DNA of 64,000 bases from Caldifarciminota bacterium. Lineage in GTDB: Bacteria > Hydrothermota > Tepidihabitantia > Tepidihabitantales > Tepidihabitantaceae. Shown here piece after piece: positions 46,120 through 55,802 of this stretch; the stretch's first letter is position 1, and every line of letters begins with the position of its first letter. The position numbers and the translations under genes were made by a program. Below the pieces are notes generated by a model. That model did not search any database. It was given only the letters and a program-made list of their open reading frames with translations, and had not been told where the DNA came from. The stretch lies in assembly GCA_026418295.1 (NCBI GenBank), contig JAOABP010000003.1, forward strand, positions 62,001-126,000, given 5' to 3'.

Positions 46120-47472
46120 GTGAAGACGCTGTCTGCCATCGCCTTACTTGTCTTGATTCAATCTCAAGCCCCTGCCTCATTTCTGAAATCCCCCTACCTT
46201 CAGAATCTCACCGATTCATCGGTCGTCATCTGCTGGGAACAGGTGGAGGCGAGTGCAGGACGCGTTGATTACGGACTCACCCCGAAGCTTGAGTTTACCA
46301 GCTGGGACAGCGGTAGTGTTTGTCTGCACATGGTTTATCTTTCTCAACTTTGTCCTGATACGGTTTACTATTATCGGGTAATCACCCAAACCGACACCTC
46401 GCCGGTCTGCAGATTCCGCACACTCTCGCCCAGCCGGCAGACAATGCGGCTGCTGGTCTATGGCGACTCCCGCACCGACAGCACCGCGCACCAAGCGGTA
46501 ATTAACCGCATGCTCACCCTTAATCCGTTACCCGCGATCCTGCTGAGCACCGGTGATCTGACCGAAAACGGCTCCGACTCCTGTTATCAGCTTTTCTTTA
46601 ATATTACTGCGGACCTTCTCTGCCGGACTTGCCTCTTTCCGGTTTTGGGAAATCACGACATCCGGAACATTGACAACTACTTTCGTTTTTTTGTTCTCCC
46701 CGGCAACGAACGCTACTACTCCTTCCGTTACGGTATCTGTATCTTCATCATGCTTGACAACTATTCGGAGATCCAGCCCGGCAGTGCTCAATATGAGTGG
46801 CTGATGCAGACACTCCAGAGCGCTCAGCATGACCCGAGTATCCGGCATAAATTCATCGTTTTTCACGAACCCCCCTTTACGACCAATCAGGCACATCCGG
46901 GCAACGAACAAATTCAGCGTTACCTCTGCCCGCTGTTTGAGCAGTTTCAGGTAACCGCGACATTTTCCGGTCATATCCACGCCTATGAGCACTCACTGGT
47001 AAATGGCATCCATTATTTTACTGCTGGCGGTGGCGGGGCGCCGCTCCACACTCAATGGTATGAACCGGCACCCTGGACAGTCTACCGGGAGGCGGTATAT
47101 CAGTTCATGGTCGTGGATGTCAATGGTGATACTGTAATTACCTGTGGGGTCAGAGCTGATGGCACCGGATTTGATACCACGCTGATTCCCCGGCGTCAGG
47201 GAATTAATTCCGCTGATATTGCAAATTACCTCCAGCCGGAATTGCAGGTGTCCAGTCCGGGTGCCAGGGGTATCAGAATAAACTTTGTATCAGTCACCCC
47301 GGCAACAATCGCAATTTATGATCTGCTGGGTCGCAAAAAGGCGGAATTTAACTATCGCTCAGCCCCGTCCGGACTGCATACGATTACCTGGCACGCACCT
47401 GCCCCGGGTTGTTATTTCCTGATATTGAAAACGTCCAATCAGACCCGATACCGGCGTCTGACTGTCTTCTGA
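46120..47472 (+). CDS. Secreted purple-acid-phosphatase-like metallophosphoesterase with T9SS-like C-terminus
   Basis: 450 aa. GTG start giving the signal peptide KTLSAIALLVLIQSQAPAS. A fibronectin-III-like domain (about 20-95) precedes a calcineurin-type phosphoesterase domain with the five metal motifs: YGDSRTD, STGDLTENG, LGNHDIRN, VFHEPP and SGHIHAYEH. A C-terminal ~80-residue domain (TPATIAIYDLLGRKKAEF, SGLHTITWHAPAPGCYFL) resembles a T9SS sorting or FlgD-like Ig domain. This is the architecture of secreted purple acid phosphatases; substrate unknown. Confidence 0.9.
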   Translation: MKTLSAIALLVLIQSQAPASFLKSPYLQNLTDSSVVICWEQVEASAGRVDYGLTPKLEFTSWDSGSVCLHMVYLSQLCPDTVYYYRVITQTDTSPVCRFRTLSPSRQTMRLLVYGDSRTDSTAHQAVINRMLTLNPLPAILLSTGDLTENGSDSCYQLFFNITADLLCRTCLFPVLGNHDIRNIDNYFRFFVLPGNERYYSFRYGICIFIMLDNYSEIQPGSAQYEWLMQTLQSAQHDPSIRHKFIVFHEPPFTTNQAHPGNEQIQRYLCPLFEQFQVTATFSGHIHAYEHSLVNGIHYFTAGGGGAPLHTQWYEPAPWTVYREAVYQFMVVDVNGDTVITCGVRADGTGFDTTLIPRRQGINSADIANYLQPELQVSSPGARGIRINFVSVTPATIAIYDLLGRKKAEFNYRSAPSGLHTITWHAPAPGCYFLILKTSNQTRYRRLTVF

Positions 47473-47484
47473 TCCGGCACTCCG

Positions 47485-48474
47485 TTACTCGCCCAGTAGT
47501 CGCTGAGCAATCTGGAGCGCATTGGTCGCCGCCCCCTTGCGCAGATTGTCGGTGCAGATCCAGAGATTTAAATCATATTCGGTTGCACCCTGCCGCACCC
47601 GGCTGACATACACATCATTTTTACCTCTGCACTCCGCCGGTGTCGCCAGTTCACTGTCCGCCTTCAGCACGACACCAGGAGCTTTGTTCAGAATATTCCT
47701 TGCCTCTGCCGGTTCAACCCGGCGATCAAAACGGCAGGTTACCGCCAATGAATGCCCGACCGCAACCGGTACCCGCACACAGGTTGAATTGACTTTCAAT
47801 TCCGGCAGACCCAGAATCTTTCTGCTCTCGAGCACGGTCTTCTTCTCCTCACTGCTCACCCCGTGCTCGTCGATACTGCCGATTACGGGAATGACATTGT
47901 CGGCAATCTGGCTGATAAACGGACTCCCGCCGGTATCCGGCTTCTGCCTCAGGGCAATAAACTCGGTCTCATAGAAAAACTGCTCCAGTGCTGCCCGGCC
48001 CGCTCCGGATACCGACTGGTATGTAGCAAGAAAAACCTCCTTCAATCCGAACTGCTGGTGCAGGGGATACAATGCCACTACCAGTGGGATCGTGGTGCAG
48101 TTCGGGTTCGCAATGATATTCTTATGTCCCTTTAACGCCTCCGGATTCACCTCCGGCACAACCAGCGGCACTTCAGGCGCAAGCCGGAACTCGCTTGATT
48201 TATCAATCACCGGACAGAACCTTGCCACTTCCGGCACGAACTCCCGGGCAAGTTCATTCTCCAGGCAGAAAAAGGCGAGCTCCAGACCTTCAAACCCCTC
48301 AGCCGTAACCTCCCTGACCTCAATCTCCCGGTCGCGGAACCGGATTCTGGTCCCGGCACTCCGCTTTGAGGCAAAAAGGCGCAGATCGGTAATTTCGTAA
48401 TCGGAAGCCTCAAGCAGCCGAAGCAGGGTTTCGCCTACCAGACCGGTAGCACCCGCAATACCGATCTTCTTCAT
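47485..48474 (-). CDS. asd: Aspartate-semialdehyde dehydrogenase
   Basis: Reduces aspartyl phosphate to the semialdehyde for Lys, Thr, Met and cell-wall DAP. 329 aa from ATG 48474. NADP-binding GATGLVGETLL, catalytic Cys126 in NPNCTTIP, and the QSVSGAGRAA and RVPVAVGHS segments (the His is the base) match the family. The ORF extension to 48531 crosses the promoter and was rejected. It converges with the phosphoesterase gene, with a 12-nt gap. No other gene of the pathway is nearby. Confidence 0.96.
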   Translation of the reverse strand: MKKIGIAGATGLVGETLLRLLEASDYEITDLRLFASKRSAGTRIRFRDREIEVREVTAEGFEGLELAFFCLENELAREFVPEVARFCPVIDKSSEFRLAPEVPLVVPEVNPEALKGHKNIIANPNCTTIPLVVALYPLHQQFGLKEVFLATYQSVSGAGRAALEQFFYETEFIALRQKPDTGGSPFISQIADNVIPVIGSIDEHGVSSEEKKTVLESRKILGLPELKVNSTCVRVPVAVGHSLAVTCRFDRRVEPAEARNILNKAPGVVLKADSELATPAECRGKNDVYVSRVRQGATEYDLNLWICTDNLRKGAATNALQIAQRLLGE

Positions 48475-48481
48475 TAATATT

Positions 48482-48510
48482 ACAATAAATTCCCTGCCTC
48501 CTTTTGTCAA
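48482..48510 (-). promoter_or_regulatory. Leaderless-type promoter of asd
   Basis: Minus strand: TTGACA 48510-48505, 17-bp spacer, TATTGT 48487-48482, seven bases to ATG 48474. AAAGGAGG lies inside the spacer, far from the ATG, and is not a ribosome site. Confidence 0.65.
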
Positions 48511-48540
48511 TTCTGAACGCAGTTCCGCCATCCGAGTGTT

Positions 48541-48569
48541 TTGACTTCATCTGTGCCGGAATCTAAAAT
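48541..48569 (+). promoter_or_regulatory. Leaderless promoter of the chromate transporter
   Basis: TTGACT 48541-48546, 17-bp spacer, TAAAAT 48564-48569, five bases, GTG 48575. No Shine-Dalgarno. Divergent from asd. Confidence 0.75.
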
Positions 48570-48574
48570 AACCG

Positions 48575-49714
48575 GTGCGCCCTGCAGTTCCACTGCGCCA
48601 GCTGGCGCTGGTATTCCTCAAAATCGGTACCTTCGGTTTCGGCGGCGGTGCCGGAATGCTGGCGCTGATCCGCCAGGAGGTTGTAGAAAAACGGCGCTGG
48701 CTTGATGACACGGAGCTGGCAACTGCGGTGGCAATGGGGCAGATGCTGCCGGGCCCGTTTGTCTCCAATTATGCTGAATACATCGGCTATCGTCTTGCCG
48801 GAATACCGGGCATGATAGTCAGCACCCTCGGTCTGCTTTTCCCGGGCTTTGTACTCATACTGCTCTTGGGTATTGCCTATTACCGTTATGGCAGCCTGCC
48901 GCTCATTCAGAAAGCCTTCACCGGAATTCAGCCCGTTGTTACCGGTATCCTCGCCTGGGCAACATGGACAATCGGACGCACCAATGTCCGCAGCTGGCGT
49001 TCAGCACTGCTTGCCCTGATCTCGGCGCTCGCCCTGCTCCTCGGCGGCGACATTCTCCTGGTGGTCCTCGGCTGTGGTCTTCTGGCAATTCTCACTACAA
49101 AAAAACCGGCTCGTTCATCCCGGACCCTGCTCCTGCTGCCCCTGCCGTATCTCATCACCGGCAGTCAGACACGCCCGGCGCTGCCCCAACTTTTCCGTCA
49201 GGCAGGTGAACTGGCACTCGTATTCTTCAAGATGGGCACGGTCATCTTCGGGGGCGGCTTTGCTGCCATTCCCTTTCTCCAGCACGAAGTGGTAGAACTG
49301 CGCGGCTGGCTCACTACCCGCGAGTTCATTGATGCGGTGGCACTGGGACAGATGACACCCGGTCCTGTGGCGCTCATGGCAACCTTCATCGGCTACCGCG
49401 TCCTTGGAATTCCGGGCGCCCTGATCGCCACGCTCGGCACATTTCTCCCTTCCGCCCTGATGCTCTTCGGTCTGATTAAAGGTTACGATAAAATCAGAAA
49501 CAATCCGCTGGTCCGCTCATTTCTTGCCGGGGTTCTCCCGGCAGTTGTCGGCATGCTTTTTGCTTCAACTGTTTTTATTGCCCGCAGCTCCTTCACCGGA
49601 TTAATTTCTGTGATAACCGCCCTGCTCACCCTTTTGCTTCTGCTCCGCTTCTCAGTTCTCCAGCCGGTCTGGCTGATTATTGGCGGGGCACTGCTCGGTC
49701 TAATTTCCCCTTGA
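48575..49714 (+). CDS. chrA: Chromate transporter (ChrA, two-domain)
   Basis: 379 aa membrane protein with two homologous CHR domains in one chain. Each begins with the family motif: FLKIGTFGFGGGAGMLALIRQ near residue 14 and FFKMGTVIFGGGFAAIPFLQ near residue 217. Each carries a GQMLPGPF / GQMTPGPV motif. CHR proteins export chromate or related oxyanions. The true substrate may be sulfate-like; the family name does not prove chromate resistance. It starts with GTG directly after its -10 box. Confidence 0.93.
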   Translation: MRPAVPLRQLALVFLKIGTFGFGGGAGMLALIRQEVVEKRRWLDDTELATAVAMGQMLPGPFVSNYAEYIGYRLAGIPGMIVSTLGLLFPGFVLILLLGIAYYRYGSLPLIQKAFTGIQPVVTGILAWATWTIGRTNVRSWRSALLALISALALLLGGDILLVVLGCGLLAILTTKKPARSSRTLLLLPLPYLITGSQTRPALPQLFRQAGELALVFFKMGTVIFGGGFAAIPFLQHEVVELRGWLTTREFIDAVALGQMTPGPVALMATFIGYRVLGIPGALIATLGTFLPSALMLFGLIKGYDKIRNNPLVRSFLAGVLPAVVGMLFASTVFIARSSFTGLISVITALLTLLLLLRFSVLQPVWLIIGGALLGLISP

Positions 49715-49739
49715 TTTATCCCGGATAATAGTCTAAAAT
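49711..49739 (+). promoter_or_regulatory. Leaderless promoter of the C25 peptidase
   Basis: TTGATT 49711-49716 (overlapping the chrA stop codon), 17-bp spacer, TAAAAT 49734-49739, six bases, ATG 49746. The predicted start is the first base of the ATG. Confidence 0.75.
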
Positions 49740-49745
49740 ACATCG

Positions 49746-52700
49746 ATGACCGTATCCCTCTTGTCTGTCTTTTTTTTAACACTCGCCGGCAACACAAATC
49801 TGCGGCTGATCGAATCCGACACCCGCCACCTTGTGCTCGAATTCGAGCCGGAAACCGTGCTCGTCTCATCGGACCGCAGCGGAGTGACAGTGCCGGGTAC
49901 CCTTCCCGTCGTAAAACCCGGCGAGCCCGATGTGCCGGGGTTGAAAATTTTACTCGGCTGTCCTCAAACCGGGGCAATCCGGCTCAGCACCGAGATTGAA
50001 AACCTGCAGGAATTTTCCGATGTAACCGTTCCGCCCGCACCTGCACTCAGCGAAAAACAGGTAGCGCCCTCCGCGGTCTTCACTCAGAACCGGTTCTTTC
50101 CTGAAAACTGGGCAGAAATTGAAACGGTGGAAACCATCCGCAACATCCGCGTCGCCCGGCTCCGCCTCAACCCGCTCCGCTTCAACCCCGTTCAGAAGAA
50201 ACTCCGCACCGCCCGGCTCCGCGTAATCATCAGCTTCACCGACCCGCCAAAAGACAATTATGCGCCGGACCCGCTCGATTCTCTCCTGAGCACAACTCTG
50301 ATCAACGGCTCTCAGGCAATAAACTGGAAACTGCCGTTTGCCCCTGACTCAGTAAACTTTTTTACCCGTTTCAGTCAGTGGTACCGGGTCCGGACCGAAA
50401 CCACCGGCATCTACCGCCTCACCTACACCCAGCTCAGAAATGCCGGCATCGAACCGGCAACCATTGACCCCCGCACCATTCACCTCTTCACACTCGGACC
50501 CCATCCGCTTAACGGTCCCTATCCGGATACCATGATTGAACTCCCGATACTGGTGCCGGGCGAAACCGATGGCAGATTTGACCCGCAGGACTATATCCTC
50601 TTCTATGCTCAGTCGCCGTCATGGTGGAACGACTCGCTGACCCGCTGGCGGGAAAATTACTACACCCGCTATCAGACCTTCTGGCTCACCTGGGGTGGCG
50701 ATACCGGCAGGAGAATGCAGGCGACTGCGGTCGGAGCGGAAGCACCGGTTAATCGTGCCCGCACCCGGCTCCGGCTGGAACAGGACCTGCTCTGTCCGGC
50801 ACGGGGCGGTCTGCTCTGGCTCTGGGAGCGGTATACAACCGCCGGCGAACCGTATCACTGTCAGCTCATCCTCCCCAACCGGGATACAATCAAAAGTCTC
50901 GCTGTCCGCTTTTATGGCAAGAGTGAACAGCCGACCGCATATCCGGCGGTCATCCGCCTTAACGGTGAACTGCTTGATACCGTGGCAATTATTGCCCAGA
51001 GCCGCGGCTGTCCGCCCAACACCTATGTGTTTGAAAGTCTGCCCGGTCCTGCCGCCGCCTCCAGCCGGACCATTGACACCCTGACGGTAGAACTCCTCAG
51101 TGCCGGCGATGTCTATCTTGACTACATTGAAGTCGATTACATCACCCGGCTTGAGCTCAGCGCCCAGAATCCGGAACTCACATTTTACACCACCGCCCCT
51201 GCCCAGCTCAGTATCACCGGCGTCGATCCGGCAACAGTTGTCCTTGACATCACCGACCCCTGGCAACCCCGGCACTTCACCGGCATCACCGGTAATACCG
51301 CTTCCCTGCTCCTCACCGCTCCCTTCAACCGCATCTTTGCGGTCCGCTCCACTGCCTTCCGTTCACCTCAGCTCCGGCGTCGCAACCCCGGTAACCTCCG
51401 TCTTCCGGAAGAAACCGCTGACTATTACATTATTGCGCCGGACGAATTTCTGTCCCCTGCCCGGCTCCTTGCCGATTACCGCAGCGGGAAAATACCCGGC
51501 CTTGCCAACGGCCGGGCACGGGCGGTTGCCCTCACCCAGATTTACGATGACTACGCCTTCGGAATGGAGGAACCGGGGGCAATCAAGGCATTCCTGCGGG
51601 CAAAGCGTCCCGCCTACGGCCTGCTCCTCGGCGATGCCACCTATGACTACAGGGACAATCTCAAACTCAACCCGCCGCCCGGTGTGCCCGCCTATGAGAT
51701 CGGCTTTGACCTTGATTACGAAGTTTACAACGAATATGTCCGGGCGCTCGATGCCTGGTATGCCGACTTTGACGGCGAAGGGTCGGGTCCGGACATGATC
51801 CTCGCCCGTTTCACCGCCCGCACCCCGCAGCAGGTCCGCCAGTTTCTGGAAAAGCTCCGCCGTTATGAAACTCAGCAGCCTGATCTCTGGACCCGGCGCT
51901 GCCTCCTGCTGGCGGATGACGAGTTTCTCGGCGATGTTACCAAACCCGAATCATTCACCCACCTCTACAACTGTGAAAACATCGCCGCCCTCATCGGCGA
52001 ACAGCTGGACATCGAAAAACTTTACCTCACGGAATACAAACTTGAAGGTCCCAATTCCAAACCCCGTGCCGGTGCTGAACTCATCCGCCTGCTGAACCAG
52101 GGGACCCTGCTCTGGTGCTATTTCGGTCATGGTGCCGGCTTCCAGCTGGCACACGAGCGGGTTTTCCATATTGACGATGTCCCCAGGGTCAGCAACGCCA
52201 CCCGTCTGCCGGTCGCCTTCTTCGGCTCCTGCGGAGTCGGCAGATTTGAAGACACCCGCTACGAATCAATTGCTGAGGAACTGGTGCGCAGTGCTGAAGG
52301 CTGTATCGCCACGATGGGTGCATCAAAGGCAACCTATTCCGGCGGTAATGAGAGCTTTGCCCGCATCTTCCTCGCCAAACTGCTGGAAAATCCGGCTCAG
52401 CCCATCGGCGCCGCCTTCTATCCTGCCTGGCTCACCTACAACCTTTATATCCTCTTCGGTGACCCGACCCTGCGCATCCGCCTGCCCGCTGCCACCGGCA
52501 CCATTGCGGTTAATCCGGAAACCCTGAACCCCGGCGCTCCGGTCAGCTGGTCCTCCGCTCCGGCAATGAGCGGATGGTTTGCCCTCCGCGCCACCGAAGC
52601 CTGGCGCCACCGTTTCTACCATTCGACGGTCGGCATCGCCAGCTATGATCTGCCCGCTCAGGAAATCTTCCGGCTGACCGCAAGATTCCGGGATTCAGTT

Positions 52701-53546
52701 ACCGGCACATTTATCGTCCCCCGGCTTGATTTTCCGGACACGGTGGTCGTGGAAAACGGCTGGTACGCCCGGCTGCGCAACACCTGCCGGCTCACCGGTC
52801 TGGTCTGGAACGACACAACCCTCAGGGCGCTGATCTCCGACGACTCCCTCTACCTGAGCCCGGACCCGGTCCAGGTTGCCGATTCCCAGCCACCCGAGGT
52901 CTTACTCTTTGCCGACAATAACCTGCTCCGCCCCGGTGACACGACCCGGGTGCCGCGCCGCTTCCGCCTCAGCGGCAGGCTCACCGATCCGGCAGGGCTC
53001 CTTTTAATTCCGAATCTGGAAAAAAGCCTCAGCCTGTTTGTCAACGACCGCACACGCCGGGTGGAACTTGCCGACCTGTTCCGCTACGACGATCAGCGGG
53101 GCAACTCCGGCACCTTCACCCTGCCGGTTGAACTGGACCAGCCGCTGGACTCGCTTGTCCTGACCGCCACCGACAACTGCCTCAACACCCGCACTGCGGT
53201 CTATTTTCTGAAAACCGATCTCAGGGAAGAGCTCCGGCTCGACTCCTGCCTTGTCTACCCCAATCCGGTAGCGCGCCGGGGATACTTCACCTTCATCCTC
53301 TCCCGGCCCGCGACCGTAACGGTTAAAATCTACACCATCGCCGGCAGACTGGTGCGCATTCTCGGTCCGTTAGAATGCCCCTTCGGTTACAACCAGATTG
53401 AATGGGACGGGCTGGACCGCGATGGCAGTCCGCTTGCCAACGGCATCTATCTCTACAAGATTGACGCCCGGGCTGGTGACCTTTCCGGTGCCACGCTCCA
53501 GATCCGCTCCACCAGCTACCGGGACAAATTCATCGTCCGCAACTAA
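49746..53546 (+). CDS. Gingipain-family (C25) cysteine peptidase, PorU-like, with T9SS-type C-terminus
   Basis: 1266 aa. Signal peptide (TVSLLSVFFLTLAGNTNLR), then an N-terminal propeptide/beta region to about 550. The C25 catalytic domain follows with the dyad His795 in YFGHGAGFQ and Cys829 in FGSCGVGRFED. After it come Ig-like modules and a C-terminal sorting/FlgD-like domain (VYPNPVARRGYFTF, VKIYTIAGRLVR, NGIYLYKIDA). PorU-type members of this family remove sorting domains at the outer membrane in T9SS organisms, so this may be either a secreted protease or the sortase itself; carrying a C-terminal domain of its own does not decide it. It ends in a 4-nt overlap with the convergent gene. 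Confidence 0.88.
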   Translation: MTVSLLSVFFLTLAGNTNLRLIESDTRHLVLEFEPETVLVSSDRSGVTVPGTLPVVKPGEPDVPGLKILLGCPQTGAIRLSTEIENLQEFSDVTVPPAPALSEKQVAPSAVFTQNRFFPENWAEIETVETIRNIRVARLRLNPLRFNPVQKKLRTARLRVIISFTDPPKDNYAPDPLDSLLSTTLINGSQAINWKLPFAPDSVNFFTRFSQWYRVRTETTGIYRLTYTQLRNAGIEPATIDPRTIHLFTLGPHPLNGPYPDTMIELPILVPGETDGRFDPQDYILFYAQSPSWWNDSLTRWRENYYTRYQTFWLTWGGDTGRRMQATAVGAEAPVNRARTRLRLEQDLLCPARGGLLWLWERYTTAGEPYHCQLILPNRDTIKSLAVRFYGKSEQPTAYPAVIRLNGELLDTVAIIAQSRGCPPNTYVFESLPGPAAASSRTIDTLTVELLSAGDVYLDYIEVDYITRLELSAQNPELTFYTTAPAQLSITGVDPATVVLDITDPWQPRHFTGITGNTASLLLTAPFNRIFAVRSTAFRSPQLRRRNPGNLRLPEETADYYIIAPDEFLSPARLLADYRSGKIPGLANGRARAVALTQIYDDYAFGMEEPGAIKAFLRAKRPAYGLLLGDATYDYRDNLKLNPPPGVPAYEIGFDLDYEVYNEYVRALDAWYADFDGEGSGPDMILARFTARTPQQVRQFLEKLRRYETQQPDLWTRRCLLLADDEFLGDVTKPESFTHLYNCENIAALIGEQLDIEKLYLTEYKLEGPNSKPRAGAELIRLLNQGTLLWCYFGHGAGFQLAHERVFHIDDVPRVSNATRLPVAFFGSCGVGRFEDTRYESIAEELVRSAEGCIATMGASKATYSGGNESFARIFLAKLLENPAQPIGAAFYPAWLTYNLYILFGDPTLRIRLPAATGTIAVNPETLNPGAPVSWSSAPAMSGWFALRATEAWRHRFYHSTVGIASYDLPAQEIFRLTARFRDSVTGTFIVPRLDFPDTVVVENGWYARLRNTCRLTGLVWNDTTLRALISDDSLYLSPDPVQVADSQPPEVLLFADNNLLRPGDTTRVPRRFRLSGRLTDPAGLLLIPNLEKSLSLFVNDRTRRVELADLFRYDDQRGNSGTFTLPVELDQPLDSLVLTATDNCLNTRTAVYFLKTDLREELRLDSCLVYPNPVARRGYFTFILSRPATVTVKIYTIAGRLVRILGPLECPFGYNQIEWDGLDRDGSPLANGIYLYKIDARAGDLSGATLQIRSTSYRDKFIVRN

Positions 53547-54796
53547 CCTTCTGCCGGATAATACCTTGCCGCTCTGCCCCTGCCCTTCAGCACCAGCCGC
53601 CCCTTCTTCACCAGTCCGGCAAGCACATAACCCGCCTGATGAGGGGAAACCCGCAGCAGGGTGCGGACAATCTCATTGGTGACAAACCGCTCCTCAGCCC
53701 GACCCGGCAGTTCCTGCAGATAGTTCAGAATTGCGGTCTCCGCATAAGCCAGCTCTGCCCGGTGAAACGGCAGATAACTCAGCGAACGGCGCAGCTGGGC
53801 ATATACCATCTTGGACAGCCGGTAAACCCGGCCCTTCTTCTCCCCGAACTGCTCCAGCAGTCCGCGGTTCACCATTGAATTCAGCACCTCATACGCCTCC
53901 CGCTCGGACCGGCAGATAATCCGGCGCGCCTCCGAGGCATCCACCTCCCGGTTCCGCTTCAGCCAGTTCAGAATCAGCAGGTCCGGCAGTCTCAGCTCCC
54001 TGCCCTCCTGCTGACAGCGGACGACAAACCGGGCAAAGGTCTCATCCAGCCTGCCCTCAGCGCGGTCGGAACGGACGGTCACCCGCACGAAGTCTGCGCC
54101 CGCCTCATAATTGGGCGGTTCCTTCCCGTATGACAAAAGAACCTGAAACATCCGCTTTACCCCCATCCCCGCCCGCTCCACCAGCCCGATCCGCTGGAGC
54201 ACCTGTGCCAAGAGCGGGTTCCGGCTGATCGGCTCATGGCCCACGATATTTTCTGCGGACACATCGGACACAAACCCGCCCGGCGATGAGATCTCCAGCC
54301 GGTCCGGATACAGCCGGACATAGACCGGGCTCAGGATTGAATAATCACGATGGGTAAATGCGTTCAGCAGCGCCTCCCGGCAGACCTCAACCGGATAGTC
54401 GGGAATTTCAAAGTGGAACAGCCCGATCTTCAAGGTGTAAATCCGGTTGTGGGGCTCAATCGCCTGCCACAGTTCATCAATCAGTGCCAGAAGCGGCTTT
54501 CCGGACTCAACCCGGCGCTCGTATTCCACATCATTCTTCATCTGCAGGAAGATCACACCATGGCCCGGCACCAGCCGGCGCAGCTCCTCCTCCCGGCCGC
54601 AGAGCAGCAGCCCGGCAACGGTCAGTTTCCCTTCCGGACCGACCGCTCCGATGCGGGCCAGCAGTTCCTCCGGACTCTGAGCGCACTCCTGCGCCCGGGC
54701 GTTGACAATCCGGCGCAGCCGTTCAACCTCAATCGGGTCCACCGCCTCAATACCGCATTCCAGCACCCTGGCGGTAAAATCCTCTGCTGTCACCAT
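53543..54796 (-). CDS. RecG-like/Schlafen-associated ATP-binding protein lacking the AlbA_2 domain
   Basis: 417 aa. Contains a GHKL-type ATP-binding domain (HATPase_c_4) around residues 125-260: VCREALLNAFTHRDY with the conserved Glu/Asn, and LEISSPGGF. Winged-helix segments follow to the C-terminus (VDASEARRIICRSEREAYEVLNSMV; RTLLRVSPHQAGYVLAGLVKKG). Family members normally start with a ~120-residue AlbA_2 (Schlafen) domain; this one begins just after where it would end. Possible ATP-responsive transcription regulator. ATG 54796 has GGAG six bases upstream and lies 1 nt from the rmlB stop, so it is co-transcribed with sugar genes. Confidence 0.8.
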   Translation of the reverse strand: MVTAEDFTARVLECGIEAVDPIEVERLRRIVNARAQECAQSPEELLARIGAVGPEGKLTVAGLLLCGREEELRRLVPGHGVIFLQMKNDVEYERRVESGKPLLALIDELWQAIEPHNRIYTLKIGLFHFEIPDYPVEVCREALLNAFTHRDYSILSPVYVRLYPDRLEISSPGGFVSDVSAENIVGHEPISRNPLLAQVLQRIGLVERAGMGVKRMFQVLLSYGKEPPNYEAGADFVRVTVRSDRAEGRLDETFARFVVRCQQEGRELRLPDLLILNWLKRNREVDASEARRIICRSEREAYEVLNSMVNRGLLEQFGEKKGRVYRLSKMVYAQLRRSLSYLPFHRAELAYAETAILNYLQELPGRAEERFVTNEIVRTLLRVSPHQAGYVLAGLVKKGRLVLKGRGRAARYYPAEG

Positions 54797-54797
54797 A

Positions 54798-55790
54798 TCA
54801 ACTCCAGAACCCCTTTGATTCCCGCACCAGCTTCAGCTTCAGTGCCTTCCACCAGCTCGTCCGCTCCTGATACCAGCGCACCGTCTGCATCAGCCCGGTC
54901 TCAAAATCAACCTTCGGCTCCCAGCCCAGCTGCCGGATCTTGTTCGTATCCAGCGCATACCGGAAATCATGGCCCGGGCGGTCGGCCACAAACTCAATCT
55001 CGCCCTCACCCTTACCCAGCAGTGCCGCAATCCGGCGCACCACATCAATGTTTCTCCGTTCCGCACCCGCACCCACATTGTAGACCTCGCCCGGCACACC
55101 CCGCAGGAGCACCAGCTCAATCGCCCGCACCGTATCCTCAACATAGATCCAGTCCCGCCAATTCTCCCCCTGACCGTAGACCGGCACCTTCCTGCCCTCA
55201 AGCAGATTGGTTATTGCCAGCGGAATCAGCTTCTCCGGATACTGATATGGTCCGTAATTATTCGAGGGCCGGATGATATTGACCGGCACACCCCAGGTGC
55301 GGAATGCTGCCAGCACCAGCAGGTCCGCTGCCGCCTTGGAGGCGGAATAGGGGGAACGGGGCTGAAGCGGTGAGTCCTCGGTCCAGCGTCCCTCAGCGCC
55401 CAGTGAACCGTAAACCTCATCTGTGGAAATCTGAATAAACCGGCTCAACCGCTTTTCCCGGCAGACATCCACAAGCACCTGCGTGCCGACGACATTGGTC
55501 CGGATAAAAACCGCCGGCTCAACAATTGAGCGGTCAACATGGGTCTCAGCGGCAAAATTAATGACCGCACTGCAGCCCCGGACTGCGGTATGCACCGTCT
55601 GCGGCTCCTCAATCCGGCCGTGAATGAACTTGTAACGGAGTTCACCCGCCACCTCGGCAAGGTTTGCCGGATTGCCCGCATAGGTCAGCGCATCCAGATT
55701 CACCACCTCCCAGTCCGGATGGGCTTTGAGAATATAACGGATAAAATTGGAGCCGATAAATCCGCACCCGCCAGTTACCAGAATCTTCAT
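54798..55790 (-). CDS. rfbB: dTDP-glucose 4,6-dehydratase
   Basis: Second enzyme of the dTDP-deoxysugar pathway. 330 aa. Rossmann motif TGGCGFIGSNF, FAAETHVDRS, STDEVYGSLG with the catalytic Asp-Glu pair, and YSASKAAAD (Tyr/Lys) are typical of RmlB. ATG 55790 has AGGAG six bases upstream and lies 12 nt after the epimerase gene. Acts after the thymidylyltransferase encoded two genes upstream. Confidence 0.95.
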   Translation of the reverse strand: MKILVTGGCGFIGSNFIRYILKAHPDWEVVNLDALTYAGNPANLAEVAGELRYKFIHGRIEEPQTVHTAVRGCSAVINFAAETHVDRSIVEPAVFIRTNVVGTQVLVDVCREKRLSRFIQISTDEVYGSLGAEGRWTEDSPLQPRSPYSASKAAADLLVLAAFRTWGVPVNIIRPSNNYGPYQYPEKLIPLAITNLLEGRKVPVYGQGENWRDWIYVEDTVRAIELVLLRGVPGEVYNVGAGAERRNIDVVRRIAALLGKGEGEIEFVADRPGHDFRYALDTNKIRQLGWEPKVDFETGLMQTVRWYQERTSWWKALKLKLVRESKGFWS

Positions 55791-55802
55791 CCTTTTCTCC
55801 TT

